Source of the DNA: Oxalobacteraceae bacterium
Lineage (GTDB): Bacteria; Pseudomonadota; Gammaproteobacteria; Burkholderiales; Burkholderiaceae_D
DNA: 64,000 bases
Direction: 5' to 3'
Assembly: GCA_021768485.1 (NCBI GenBank)
Contig: JAIZVZ010000002.1
Coordinates: 62,001 to 126,000, forward strand
Below the pieces are notes generated by a model that saw only the letters and a list, made by a program, of their open reading frames with translations, did not search any database and was not told where the DNA came from. The stretch's first letter is position 1, and each line of letters starts with the position of its first letter. This document shows, one piece after another, positions 10,062-19,679 of this stretch. Both the position numbers and the translations under genes were made by a program.

Positions 10062-10835
10062 ATGCATAAACCCGTGGTCCTGATCCCTAGCTGCACCCAT
10101 ACCAAGGGGGCGCATCGCTATTTTGCCGCTCAAATCAAATATGTCGCGGCGGTGGCCGAGGGCGCCGGCTGTGCGCCGCTGTTGCTGCCGGCGCTGGGCG
10201 CGGCCACCGACTGGGAGGCCGTATTGCGGCTGGCCGACGGCATTTTGCTGACCGGCGCCGCTTCGAATGTCGAGCCGGGCCATTTCGGCGAAACCGTGCA
10301 CAACCCGCGCTTGCCGCTCGACCCGCAGCGCGACGCCACCACCTTGCCGCTGATTGCAATGGCGCGCCAGCGCGGCTTGCCGCTGCTGGCGATTTGCCGC
10401 GGTTTTCAGGAAGTCAATGTCGCGCTCGGCGGCAGCCTGCACCAGGCCGTGCATGAGCAGCCGGACTTGATGGATCATCGCGAAAACGGCAGCGAGCCGC
10501 TCGAACTGCAATATGCGGCGCGCCATGCTGTCACCCTGGCCGAAAACGGCCGCCTGGCCGCCATCCTGGGTTCCCAGGCGCCGCTGCACGTCAATTCCCT
10601 GCATGGACAGGGCATTGCCCGTCTGGCCGCCGGGCTGCGGGTCGAGGCCCGCGCGCCCGACGGTCTGGTCGAAGCGTACAGCCTGGACGATGGCGATGAC
10701 CGGACTGACGCCGAACAGTTTTTTCTGGGGGTGCAGTGGCATCCCGAATGGCAGTTCAAGGACAATCCCGAGGCGCTGAAATTGCTGGCCGCTTTCGGCC
10801 AGGCCTGCCGGCATTTTCGGCAAAACCAGCATTAG
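10062..10835 (+). CDS. puuD: Gamma-glutamyl-GABA hydrolase family protein (SpuA/PuuD)
   Basis: A class I glutamine amidotransferase-like hydrolase that splits gamma-glutamyl-GABA into glutamate and GABA in the glutamylated putrescine pathway. It is 257 aa. The nucleophile is the Cys of LLAICRGFQEVNVALGG, and the catalytic His-Glu pair is in FLGVQWHPEW. It opens the polyamine block and is followed 41 bp later by puuA on the same strand, the order of spuA-spuB in Pseudomonas. No strong ribosome-binding site precedes the ATG. Confidence 0.92.
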   Translation: MHKPVVLIPSCTHTKGAHRYFAAQIKYVAAVAEGAGCAPLLLPALGAATDWEAVLRLADGILLTGAASNVEPGHFGETVHNPRLPLDPQRDATTLPLIAMARQRGLPLLAICRGFQEVNVALGGSLHQAVHEQPDLMDHRENGSEPLELQYAARHAVTLAENGRLAAILGSQAPLHVNSLHGQGIARLAAGLRVEARAPDGLVEAYSLDDGDDRTDAEQFFLGVQWHPEWQFKDNPEALKLLAAFGQACRHFRQNQH

Positions 10836-10876
10836 CCGGGCTTGCCGGCGGCAAGTCAACTTCGATGGAGAGTGCG

Positions 10877-12247
10877 ATGTCAATCCGCAGCAATTTCAGC
10901 TATGCCGACATGGACCAGTGGCTCAATGAAAAACGGGTCACCGAAATCGAATGCCTGGTGCCCGATCTGACCGGCGTGGCGCGCGGCAAGATCCTGCCAC
11001 GCACCAAATTCACGCAAGAGCGCGGCATGCGCATTCCCGAAGCCGTGCTCGGCATGACCGTGACCGGCAATTATCCGATCGACGACGAAGCGTATTACCG
11101 CGCCATTTCGGCGGTCGACCGCGACATGGTTCTGAAGGCCGACCCCGGCACCATCACCTTGGTGCCGTGGGCCGTCGATCCGACCGCGCAAGTGATTCAC
11201 GACTGCTTTTTTTCCGATGGTTCGCTGGTCGATTTCGCGCCGCGCACTGTGCTGCGGCGCGTGCTGGACCTGTATGCCGCCAAGGGCTGGGCGCCGGTGG
11301 TGGCGCCCGAACTCGAATTTTATCTGACGGCGAAAAATTCCGACCCCGACCTGCCTTTGAAGCCGCCGGTCGGCCGCAGCGGCCGCTCCGAGACCAGCCG
11401 CCAGATCTACAGCATCGATGCGGTCAACGAGTTCGATCCATTGTTCGAGGACATTTACGATTATTGCGAATTGATGCAGCTTGACGTCGATACGCTGATC
11501 CACGAAATCGGCGCCGGCCAGATGGAAATCAATTTCTTGCATGGCGAACCGCTGGGGCTGGCCGACAAGGTATTTTTCTTCAAGCGCACCTTGCGCGAAG
11601 CGGCCCTCAAGCACGATATGTATGCGACCTTCATGGCCAAGCCGATGAGTGGCGAACCGGGCTCGGCCATGCATGTGCACCAGAGTGTGCTGGACAGCAA
11701 AACCGGCGCGAATATCTTCAGCAATGCCGACGGCAGCGCCTCGGCCGCGTTTCGCCACTATATCGGCGGCCTGCAGCGCTATATGCCGTCGGCGATGGCG
11801 ATTGCCGCGCCTTACGTCAACTCTTACCGCCGCATCGTCCGCCACACGGCCGCGCCGATCAATATCCAGTGGGGCGAGGATAACCGCACGGTCGGTTTCC
11901 GGGTGCCGGCCTCGGGGCCGCAAGACCGGCGCATCGAAAACCGCGTCATCGGCGCCGACGCCAATCCCTATCTGGCGCTGGCGGTCACGCTGGCCTGCGG
12001 TTATCTGGGCATGACCGAAGCGCTGGAGCCGACCCCGGTCACCAGCGGCAGCGCTTACGATCTCGACTTCCAGCTGCCGCAGGGTTTGCCGCAAGCCTTG
12101 CAGGCGCTGCGCGCCGAGCAGAATTTGCGCGAAGTGCTCGGCCATCGCTTCGTCGACGTCTACGCGGCGATCAAGGATCTCGAGCACGCCGAATTCATGA
12201 CCGTGATCAGCCCGTGGGAGCGCGAACATTTATTACTTCATGTGTAG
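10877..12247 (+). CDS. puuA: Gamma-glutamylpolyamine synthetase (glutamine synthetase family, PuuA/SpuB)
   Basis: An ATP-dependent ligase of the glutamine synthetase fold that joins glutamate to putrescine or another polyamine. The ATG at 10877 has GGAG seven bases upstream and gives 456 aa; the longer open frame upstream overlaps puuD and is not used. Recognisable blocks are PELEFYL, GAGQMEINF (metal-binding Glu) and SAMHVHQSV, with the substrate-loop RxxP-type region near the C-terminus. The neighbours (puuD upstream, aminotransferase and Pot transporter downstream) argue for a polyamine role rather than nitrogen assimilation. Exact polyamine preference cannot be read from sequence. Confidence 0.92.
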   Translation: MSIRSNFSYADMDQWLNEKRVTEIECLVPDLTGVARGKILPRTKFTQERGMRIPEAVLGMTVTGNYPIDDEAYYRAISAVDRDMVLKADPGTITLVPWAVDPTAQVIHDCFFSDGSLVDFAPRTVLRRVLDLYAAKGWAPVVAPELEFYLTAKNSDPDLPLKPPVGRSGRSETSRQIYSIDAVNEFDPLFEDIYDYCELMQLDVDTLIHEIGAGQMEINFLHGEPLGLADKVFFFKRTLREAALKHDMYATFMAKPMSGEPGSAMHVHQSVLDSKTGANIFSNADGSASAAFRHYIGGLQRYMPSAMAIAAPYVNSYRRIVRHTAAPINIQWGEDNRTVGFRVPASGPQDRRIENRVIGADANPYLALAVTLACGYLGMTEALEPTPVTSGSAYDLDFQLPQGLPQALQALRAEQNLREVLGHRFVDVYAAIKDLEHAEFMTVISPWEREHLLLHV

Positions 12248-12256
12248 GCTTGATTG

Positions 12257-13648
12257 ATGACATCGCGTATCGATACTATTTCCGTGCAGCAAGCTGACAG
12301 CTTGCATTACATGCATCCGTTTACCGACCATGCCGACCTCGCGTGCCGCGGCGCGCGCGTGATCGTGCGCGGCGACGATATTTATCTGTGGGATTCGGAA
12401 GGCAAGCGCCTGCTTGACGGTATGTCCGGCCTGTGGTGCGTCAATGTCGGCTACGGGCGCAAGGCGATCGCCGATGCCGTGCACGCGCAAATCATGCAAC
12501 TGCCGTTTTACAATAGTTTTTTCGAGACCACCAATCTGCCGGCGGTCGAACTGGCGCAAAAACTGGTCAGCCTGGCGCCGCCGCAATTCAAGCGCGTGTT
12601 TTATACGGGTTCGGGCTCGGAAGCCAACGACACCATCGTGCGCATGGTGCGTTATTACTGGGAATTGCTGGGTGCGCCCGAGCGGCAAGTGATCATCAGC
12701 CGCCAGAATGCCTATCACGGCAGCACCATGGCCGGCGCTTCGCTGGGCGGCATGAGCGAAATGCATGCGCAGGGCGGTTTGCCGATTCCCGGCATCGTTC
12801 ATATTGCCCAACCGAATTACATTGAGAGCGAACAGGATGTCAGCGCCGAAGAATTCGGCATCAATGCCGCCTATTGCCTGGAGCGCAAGATACTCGAGCT
12901 CGGCGCCGGCAAGGTCGCCGCCTTCATTGCCGAACCGGTGCAGGGCGCCGGCGGGGTCATCATTCCCTCGATTTCATACTGGCAAGAAATTTCCCGTATC
13001 TGCAAAAAATACGGCGTCCTGCTGGTCACCGATGAAGTCATTTGCGGTTTCGGCCGGCTCGGCACCTGGTTCGGCTGCGATTATTTCGGCGTCGAACCGG
13101 ACCTGATGTCGTTTGCCAAGGGCGTCACCTCCGGCTATGTGCCGCTGGGCGGGGTCCTGGTCAGCAGCGGCGTGGCCGACGTCCTCGCGCTCAAGGGCGG
13201 CCATTTCAATCACGGCTTTACCTATTCCGGTCATCCGGTGGCTTGCGCGGCGGCGCTGGCCAATTTGCGCATCATTGAAGAGGAAGGCCTGGTCGCGCGG
13301 GTCCGGACCGATAGCGGACCGTATCTGGCGCGGCAATTTGCCACGCTCGGCAATCATCCGCTGGTCGGTTATCAAGACAGCTGCGGCTTCATGGCCGGTC
13401 TCAACCTGGTCAAGCGCAAGGCCGACCGCATGCGGGATTGCGTTAGATTTGAGAAAGAACAAGAAGTTGGCATGCTGTGCCGGCGTTATATGTTTGATAA
13501 TGGCATGGTCATGCGCGCCGTCGGCGACCGCATGATTATTGCGCCGCCCTTGACCATGACGCACGCCCAGATTGACGAGATGATCGCCCTGATCGGCGAC
13601 GGCCTCGACCGCACGCTGCGCGAGTTGCGGCATCGCGGCTGGGTTTGA
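12257..13648 (+). CDS. spuC: Polyamine:pyruvate aminotransferase (class III, SpuC-type)
   Basis: A PLP-dependent omega-transaminase that removes the terminal amino group of putrescine or a related diamine. It is 463 aa from the ATG at 12257; a TTG three bases upstream is also possible. The class III signature is complete: LLVTDEVICGFGRLGTWFG, then the PLP lysine in MSFAKGVTSGYVPLGG. An N-terminal DGMSGLWCVNVGYG block is typical of this subgroup. It starts only 9 bp after puuA, consistent with one operon. With puuA present as well, the cell can in principle use both the glutamylated and the direct transamination routes. Confidence 0.92.
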   Translation: MTSRIDTISVQQADSLHYMHPFTDHADLACRGARVIVRGDDIYLWDSEGKRLLDGMSGLWCVNVGYGRKAIADAVHAQIMQLPFYNSFFETTNLPAVELAQKLVSLAPPQFKRVFYTGSGSEANDTIVRMVRYYWELLGAPERQVIISRQNAYHGSTMAGASLGGMSEMHAQGGLPIPGIVHIAQPNYIESEQDVSAEEFGINAAYCLERKILELGAGKVAAFIAEPVQGAGGVIIPSISYWQEISRICKKYGVLLVTDEVICGFGRLGTWFGCDYFGVEPDLMSFAKGVTSGYVPLGGVLVSSGVADVLALKGGHFNHGFTYSGHPVACAAALANLRIIEEEGLVARVRTDSGPYLARQFATLGNHPLVGYQDSCGFMAGLNLVKRKADRMRDCVRFEKEQEVGMLCRRYMFDNGMVMRAVGDRMIIAPPLTMTHAQIDEMIALIGDGLDRTLRELRHRGWV

Positions 13649-13767
13649 TGGCAGCGGGCGGTGTGCCGATTGCGCACCTGGCGCAACAATTGCTTGCTGT
13701 TTTTCCCTGCTTTTCGCGATAATGCTGTATTTTTAATTCGACCAGATTTGACTCGCCAGGAGACCGT

Positions 13768-14898
13768 ATGTTGAGGGAAAAATTGTTGGCCAGGACCTTG
13801 CCGAACGCGCTGCTGGCGTGCGCAGCGGTCCTGGGCACCGTTCTGGGCGTGCCGCATGCGGCGGCGGCCGAAGAAAAAGTCTTGAATGTCTATAACTGGG
13901 CCGACTATATTGCCGAAGATACGCTCAAGAACTTTGAAAAAGAAACCGGTATCAAGGTGCGTTACGATATTTTCGACACCAATGAAATCCTCAATGCCAA
14001 ACTGGTCGCCGGCAAGACCGGTTACGATGTCGTGGTGCCGGGCTCGGCCTGGGCCAAGACGCAGATCGAGCAAAAGCTGCTGCGCAAGCTCGACAAGTCC
14101 AAATTGCCGAATCTGAAAAACCTCGATCCGGCAATCCAGGCCAAGCTGAGCAAGGTCGACCCGAACAACGAGCATCTGGTCGACTGGCTGTGGGGCTATA
14201 CCACGGTCGGCATCAATGTCGACAAGGTCAAGGCCGCGCTGGGAGCGTTGCCGATGCCGGCCAATCCCTGGGAACTGGTATTCAACCCCAAGTATGCCTC
14301 GCGCCTGAAATCGTGCGGCATGTCGTTTCTCGATTCGCCGTCCGAAATCCTGCCGGCGGCCCTGCAATACCTCGGCAAGCCGGCCTATTCGACCAATCCG
14401 GCCGATTATCAGCTGGTGAGCCAGATGCTGCAGGCGATCCGGCCATCGGTGACCTTATTCAGTTCGTCCGGCTATATCAACGACATGGCCAACGGCGCCA
14501 TTTGCGTCACGGTCGGTTTTTCGGGCGACATCAATATCGCGCGTCAGCGCGCCATCGACGCCAGGAACGGCAACAAGATCGTGGCCCTGGTGCCGAAGCA
14601 AGCCACGCTGTTTTTCGACACCATGGCGATCCCGGCCGATGCGCCGCATCCCGACAATGCGCATTTGTTCATCAATTACATCATGCGGCCCGATGTCCAC
14701 GCCAGTCTGAGCAACAAGGTGTTTTATGCCAATCCCAACCTGGCCAGCCTGAAATTCGTCAAAAAGGAAATCGCCGGCAACCAAAGCATTTTCCTCAGCG
14801 ACGACGCCAAGCGCAGCATGGTGGCGCAAGAGCCGCTGAGCCCGGAATTGCGGCGCATCGCCACGCGCGTCTATACGCGCTTCAAGACCGGGCTGTGA
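13768..14898 (+). CDS. potF: Polyamine ABC transporter, periplasmic binding protein
   Basis: Periplasmic receptor that delivers putrescine or spermidine to the PotGHI transporter. The 376-aa precursor begins with a typical signal peptide (basic MLREKLLARTLPN, hydrophobic LLACAAVLGTVLG, cleavage near AAAA-E). The mature protein opens with the PotF/PotD signature LNVYNWADYIAEDTL. CAGGAGA lies a good distance before the ATG. Only one binding protein is present, whereas the Pseudomonas spu operon has two (spuD and spuE). Confidence 0.93.
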   Translation: MLREKLLARTLPNALLACAAVLGTVLGVPHAAAAEEKVLNVYNWADYIAEDTLKNFEKETGIKVRYDIFDTNEILNAKLVAGKTGYDVVVPGSAWAKTQIEQKLLRKLDKSKLPNLKNLDPAIQAKLSKVDPNNEHLVDWLWGYTTVGINVDKVKAALGALPMPANPWELVFNPKYASRLKSCGMSFLDSPSEILPAALQYLGKPAYSTNPADYQLVSQMLQAIRPSVTLFSSSGYINDMANGAICVTVGFSGDINIARQRAIDARNGNKIVALVPKQATLFFDTMAIPADAPHPDNAHLFINYIMRPDVHASLSNKVFYANPNLASLKFVKKEIAGNQSIFLSDDAKRSMVAQEPLSPELRRIATRVYTRFKTGL

Positions 14899-15064
14899 GC
14901 CTCGGCCCGCTCCTGGCCGCTCGGGCCGCGATCGCGCCGGCCGGTCGGCCGCCGCCGGGCGCGGCCGGTTGCAGCTGACCGCAACTGATTGCAGCTGAGC
15001 GGCATGCCGCGCAGCGGGCGCTTTTTCCTTTAACGCTTCATTTAACTCTTTTCCTCTTTCATAC

Positions 15065-16195
15065 ATGGTTACAGTAGCGGCGCCCCAAGCTGCGCAACCC
15101 GGGCCGGTGGTGTTGACCATCGATCATCTGGTCAAGGACTTCGACGGCGTGCGCGCGGTCGATGCGGTTTCGCTGACGATTCACAAGGGCGAGATTTTCG
15201 CCTTGCTAGGCAGTTCCGGCTGCGGCAAGTCGACCTTGCTGCGCATGCTGGCCGGCTTCGAGACGCCGACCTCGGGCAGCATCGTCCTCAACGGCATCGA
15301 TATGGGTGGCGTGCCGCCGTACCAAAGGCCGGTCAACATGATGTTCCAGTCCTATGCCTTGTTTCCGCATCTGTCGGTCTGGGACAATATCGCCTTCGGC
15401 CTGCGGCGCGACGGCATGCCGCGCGACCAGGTCGGCGAGCGCGTCGAGGCCATGCTGGCCATGGTCCAGCTTGGCGCTTTTGCGCGGCGCCGGCCGCATC
15501 AGCTGTCGGGCGGGCAGCAGCAGCGCGTGGCGCTGGCGCGCAGCCTGGCCAAGCAACCGCAATTGCTGCTGCTCGATGAACCGCTCGGCGCGCTCGACAA
15601 GAAACTGCGCGAACAAACCCAGCTTGAACTGGTCAACATCATCGAGCAGGTCGGCGTCACCTGCGTGATGGTGACCCACGATCAGGAAGAGGCGATGAGC
15701 ATGGCGACCCGTATCGCCGTCATGAGCGAAGGCCGCATTTTACAGGTGGGCAAACCCGACGATATCTATGAAACGCCCAATTGCCGTTTCGTGGCCGGCT
15801 TTGTCGGCAATATCAACCTGTTTTCCGGCAGCGTGGTCGAAGACGAGCCTGACCATGTGGTGATCGAATCGCCGCAAGCGATGCATTATATCGGCCACGG
15901 CATTTCCGGCACGCTCGGGATGGCGGCCATGGTCGGCGTGCGGCCCGAAAAAATTGCCCTGGGCCGCAGCGCACCCAAGGTCGCCGACGGTTATGTGGCC
16001 CTGAATTCGGTCTGCGGCACGGTCGTCGACTGGGCTTACCTCGGCAGCCATAGCGTGTACCACATCAAGCTGGCCGACGGCATGATCGTCAAGGCCAGCG
16101 TCGCCAACCGCGCCCGTCACGGCGAACATGTGCAGCTCGGCGATACCGTGTACGCCAGCTGGGACGCCGGCGATGCCGTCGTCCTCACGCAATAG
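15065..16195 (+). CDS. potG: Polyamine ABC transporter, ATPase
   Basis: The ATPase subunit energises polyamine import. It is 376 aa. Walker A is LGSSGCGKSTLLRML, the signature is LSGGQQQRVALARSL, Walker B is LLLLDEPLGALD and the H-loop is VMVTHDQEEAMSMA. A C-terminal TOBE-type regulatory domain follows (VGVRPEKIALG). It follows potF after a 166-bp spacer and is 8 bp before potH. The start has no clear Shine-Dalgarno; the ATG is placed by homology to the IDHLVKDFDG opening. Confidence 0.94.
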   Translation: MVTVAAPQAAQPGPVVLTIDHLVKDFDGVRAVDAVSLTIHKGEIFALLGSSGCGKSTLLRMLAGFETPTSGSIVLNGIDMGGVPPYQRPVNMMFQSYALFPHLSVWDNIAFGLRRDGMPRDQVGERVEAMLAMVQLGAFARRRPHQLSGGQQQRVALARSLAKQPQLLLLDEPLGALDKKLREQTQLELVNIIEQVGVTCVMVTHDQEEAMSMATRIAVMSEGRILQVGKPDDIYETPNCRFVAGFVGNINLFSGSVVEDEPDHVVIESPQAMHYIGHGISGTLGMAAMVGVRPEKIALGRSAPKVADGYVALNSVCGTVVDWAYLGSHSVYHIKLADGMIVKASVANRARHGEHVQLGDTVYASWDAGDAVVLTQ

Positions 16196-16203
16196 GAGCG
16201 GCG

Positions 16204-17124
16204 ATGACGAATCCGATTTCAAGTCTGCAGCCAGGCCCGGGCTGGCGCCGCAGCCTCGGCAAGGGGGCGGTGATCGGCGTGCCCTATGTGTGGCTGCTGG
16301 TCTGCTTTCTGCTGCCGTTTCTGATCGTGGCCCGCATCAGCCTGTCCGGCATGGATTCGGGAACCGACCTGTTTGGCGGCCTGTGGCAATATGCCGACGG
16401 CGTCCTCACGTCGCGCCTCAAATTGGCCAATTATGCTTTTCTCGGCGAAGACGAACTGTACCTGTTTACCTATCTGAGTTCGCTGAAGTTTGCCGCCATC
16501 ACCACCGCGATCTGCCTGTGCATTGCCTATCCCTTTGCCTATTTCATGGCGCGCAGCCGGCCGGCCCTGCGTCCGGTCTTGCTGATGATGGTCATGCTGC
16601 CGTTCTGGACTTCGTTTTTGCTGCGCATCTATGCCTGGAAGGGCATTCTGGCCGATCACGGCATTTTCAACGATGTCCTGATTTCACTGGGCCTGATCAG
16701 CGACCCGCTGCACCTGATGAATACGCCTTTTTCGCTGGTGATTGGCATGGTCTACGCTTATCTGCCTTTCATGGTCCTGCCTTTGTATGCCAATCTGGTG
16801 AAGATGGATTTGCGCTTTCTGGAGGCGGCCTACGACCTCGGCGCCACCCCGTGGAACGCGTTCTGGCGCATCACGGTGCCGTTGTCGCGCTCGGGCATTG
16901 TCGCCGGCGGCATGCTGGTGTTCATTCCCTGCGTCGGCGAATATGTGATTCCGGAATTGCTGGGCGGGCCGACCACCCTGATGATAGGGCGCGTGCTGTG
17001 GGACGAATACTTCACCAATAACGACTGGCCGCGGGCCTCGGCCGTGACGGTGACGCTGATCTTGCTGATCCTGATACCGATGGCGGTGTTTAACCGCTAC
17101 CAGAACCAGCGGAGCCGGACATGA
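16204..17124 (+). CDS. potH: Polyamine ABC transporter, permease 1
   Basis: Inner-membrane permease with six predicted helices; 306 aa. The first helix is VWLLVCFLLPFLIVARISL. The ABC permease EAA loop is visible as EAAYDLGATPWNAFWRITVP. GGAG precedes the ATG. The stop overlaps the start of potI by 4 bp (ATGA), so the two permeases are translationally coupled. Confidence 0.94.
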   Translation: MTNPISSLQPGPGWRRSLGKGAVIGVPYVWLLVCFLLPFLIVARISLSGMDSGTDLFGGLWQYADGVLTSRLKLANYAFLGEDELYLFTYLSSLKFAAITTAICLCIAYPFAYFMARSRPALRPVLLMMVMLPFWTSFLLRIYAWKGILADHGIFNDVLISLGLISDPLHLMNTPFSLVIGMVYAYLPFMVLPLYANLVKMDLRFLEAAYDLGATPWNAFWRITVPLSRSGIVAGGMLVFIPCVGEYVIPELLGGPTTLMIGRVLWDEYFTNNDWPRASAVTVTLILLILIPMAVFNRYQNQRSRT

Positions 17125-17960
17125 AGAGTACCCTGTTGCAGCGCGTGCTGGCACGCGGCTGGCTGAGCGCCACCTATCTGTTCCTGTATCTGCCTATCGT
17201 GGTGCTGGTCGTGTTTTCCTTTAACAGCTCGCGCCAGGACATGGTCTGGAGCGGCTTTTCGCTGCGCTGGTATGCGGCCCTGATGCAGGATGCCGAAATC
17301 GGCCATGCATTCCTGCTCTCGCTCAAGCTGGCCACCGCCACCGCTTTCGGCGCCGTCATCCTCGGTGCGTTTGCGGCCTTCGCACTCGAGCATTACCGCA
17401 AATTTCGCGGCCGTGCCTTGTTCAATGCCATGGTCAATGCGCCGCTGGTGATGCCGGAGGTGATCATCGGCCTGTCGCTGCTGCTGATGCTGGTGTCGAT
17501 GCAAAAATTCTTCGGTTATCCCGAGCGCGGCATGCTGACGATCTGGATCGGCCATACGCTGCTGGGCATGGCGTATGCGACCGTCGTCCTGCAATCGCGG
17601 CTGTCGGAAATGGACCGTGCGCTCGATGAAGCGGCCATGGACCTCGGCTGCCGGCCGTGGCAAGTGTTTTTCCTGGTGACGTTGCCGAACATGACGCAGG
17701 CGCTGGCCTCGAGCTGGCTGCTCACTTTCACGCTGTCGCTCGATGATGTGGTGCTGTCGGCCTTTCTGTCCGGGCCCGGTTCCTCGACCATGCCGATCGT
17801 GATTTTCTCGCGGGCCCGGCTCGGACTCGATCCGCGCGTCAATGCCGTCGCGGCGCTGACGATTTTGTTTGTCTCGCTTGCCGTCGTATTGTCCAGCCTG
17901 TACATGGCGCGCAGCGAGCGCTTGCGCCTGCGCCAGGTCTCGCTGGCCAATGCCGCGTGA
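17121..17960 (+). CDS. potI: Polyamine ABC transporter, permease 2
   Basis: Second permease of the heterodimer; 279 aa with six helices. It opens with an early YLFLYLPIVVLVVFSFNSS segment and has an EAA loop DEAAMDLGCRPWQVFFLVTLP. It overlaps potH by 4 bp. The last transporter gene is followed after 56 bp by the aldehyde dehydrogenase, which completes uptake plus breakdown in one block. Confidence 0.94.
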   Translation: MKSTLLQRVLARGWLSATYLFLYLPIVVLVVFSFNSSRQDMVWSGFSLRWYAALMQDAEIGHAFLLSLKLATATAFGAVILGAFAAFALEHYRKFRGRALFNAMVNAPLVMPEVIIGLSLLLMLVSMQKFFGYPERGMLTIWIGHTLLGMAYATVVLQSRLSEMDRALDEAAMDLGCRPWQVFFLVTLPNMTQALASSWLLTFTLSLDDVVLSAFLSGPGSSTMPIVIFSRARLGLDPRVNAVAALTILFVSLAVVLSSLYMARSERLRLRQVSLANAA

Positions 17961-18016
17961 AGTGGCCCAGGTTTTAAGCGAATAGCCCCTAATTTCTCCA
18001 TTCGAGGAGTCTGCCC

Positions 18017-19531
18017 ATGACGACCAATATCGCAGCGAAAAAACGCACCAGTGCCGACTGGCATGCTTTGGCCAATAGCCAAGCCATTGACGGCCGCGCC
18101 GTCATCGATGGCCGGCGCGTCGGCGCCAGTTCCGGCGCCACCTTCGACAATCTGAGCGCGGTCGATGGCCGCAGCCTGGGGCCGGTCGCACGCTGCGATG
18201 GCGCCGACGTCGCGCTGGCGGTCAAGGCGGCGCGCGCGGCCTTCGACGATGGCCGCTGGGCGGCGCAGGCGCCGGCCCAGCGCAAGCGCGTCATGCAGAA
18301 ATTTGCCGATCTGCTCGAGCAGAACCGCGATGAGCTGGCGCTGCTCGAGACGCTCGACGTCGGCAAGCCGATCCGTTACAGCCTGGCAGTCGACGTCCGT
18401 GGCGCCGCCAACTGCCTGCGCTGGTATGCGGAAGCGATCGACAAGATTTACGATGAGATCGCGCCGACCCCGGCCAATACGCTGGCGCTGATCACTCGCG
18501 AAGCGGTGGGCGTGGTGGGCGCCATCGTGCCATGGAATTACCCGATGCTGATGGCCTCGTGGAAAATCGCGCCGGCGCTGGCCGCCGGCAATAGCGTAAT
18601 CCTGAAGCCGTCCGAAAAGTCGCCCTTGACGGCCTTGCGCCTGGCTGACCTGGCGCTGGCGGCCGGCATCCCGCCGGGCGTCTTCAATGTCGTGCCCGGT
18701 TATGGCCAGGAGGCCGGCAGCGCGCTGGCCCTGCACATGGATGTCGATTGCATCGCTTTTACCGGCTCGACCCGGGTCGGCAGGCAGATCCTGCAATACG
18801 CAGGGCAATCGAATCTGAAGCGGGTCTGGAATGAATTGGGCGGCAAGTCGGCCAATATCGTGTGCGCCGACTGTCCCGATCTCGACGCCGCCGTGCGGTC
18901 GGCGGTCGGCTCGATTTTTTTCAACCAGGGGCAAAGCTGCAATGCGCCGTCGCGCCTGTTTGTCGAGGCCCCGATCGAACGCGAATTCATCGAGCGGGCG
19001 CTGGCGCTGCTGCCCGCTTTCGCTCCCGGCGATCCGCTCGATCCGCAATCGACAATGGGCGCCATCGTCGACGCCAATCAGTTTGCCAACGTGATGCGTT
19101 ATATCGAGTCGGGCAAGAAGGAGGGTGCGCAACTGCTGGCCGGCGGCATCCAGTTGCGGCCCGAGAGCGGCGGCCACTTCATTGCGCCGACCATCTTCGG
19201 CGGCGTCGACAGCGGCATGACGATTGCGCGTGAGGAAATTTTCGGGCCGGTGCTGTCGGTGCTGGCGTTTAACGAAGTCGAGGCCGCGGTGCGCGCCGCC
19301 AATGCCAGCAGCTATGGCTTGCAGGCGGCCGTCTGGACCGCCGATTTGCGCAAGGCGCACCAGACCGCGCGCGCCTTGCGGGCCGGTACCGTGCATGTCA
19401 ATCAATATGATGAAGACGACATCACGGTGCCGTTCGGCGGTTACAAGCAGTCAGGCAATGGCCGCGACAAGTCGCTGCATGCTTTCGATAAATACACGGA
19501 ATTGAAAACGACCTGGATCAAGCTCGGCTGA
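18017..19531 (+). CDS. puuC: Gamma-glutamyl-gamma-aminobutyraldehyde dehydrogenase (PuuC/KauB-type)
   Basis: NAD(P)-dependent aldehyde dehydrogenase that oxidises the aldehyde made from the polyamine by SpuC or by an oxidase. It is 504 aa. The general-base Glu is in WNELGGKSANIV and the catalytic Cys in FNQGQSCNAPSR. The cofactor-binding VPWNYP and FTGSTRVGRQI motifs are intact. A strong GAGGAGT precedes the ATG. No puuB-type oxidase and no puuR-type repressor are in the window. Confidence 0.92.
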   Translation: MTTNIAAKKRTSADWHALANSQAIDGRAVIDGRRVGASSGATFDNLSAVDGRSLGPVARCDGADVALAVKAARAAFDDGRWAAQAPAQRKRVMQKFADLLEQNRDELALLETLDVGKPIRYSLAVDVRGAANCLRWYAEAIDKIYDEIAPTPANTLALITREAVGVVGAIVPWNYPMLMASWKIAPALAAGNSVILKPSEKSPLTALRLADLALAAGIPPGVFNVVPGYGQEAGSALALHMDVDCIAFTGSTRVGRQILQYAGQSNLKRVWNELGGKSANIVCADCPDLDAAVRSAVGSIFFNQGQSCNAPSRLFVEAPIEREFIERALALLPAFAPGDPLDPQSTMGAIVDANQFANVMRYIESGKKEGAQLLAGGIQLRPESGGHFIAPTIFGGVDSGMTIAREEIFGPVLSVLAFNEVEAAVRAANASSYGLQAAVWTADLRKAHQTARALRAGTVHVNQYDEDDITVPFGGYKQSGNGRDKSLHAFDKYTELKTTWIKLG

Positions 19532-19583
19532 GGGCGCAAGCCGGACGGCCTGGGCGATAAAAGACGGTTCTGAAAATCCATCC

Positions 19584-19616
19584 ACAAAAAACAACGGCAT
19601 TGCCAAGGCAATGCCG
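19584..19616 (-). terminator. Terminator for the minus-strand 35-codon gene
   Basis: A near-perfect stem (CGGCATTGCC with GGCAATGCCG, 19595-19616) is followed on the minus strand by TTGTTTTTTG. It lies 64 bp beyond the stop of the small gene at 19680-19787. It could also act weakly against the end of puuC, but the T run is only on the minus side. Confidence 0.75.
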
Positions 19617-19679
19617 ATCAATGATGCCGACTGGCTTGCGCCAGTCAAATACCATGACGCCTACGCGTCATTGGCCCGC

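Noticed and set aside
17516..19405. 629-codon open frame on the minus strand
   Set aside because: It covers puuC and the end of potI in antisense; no motifs.
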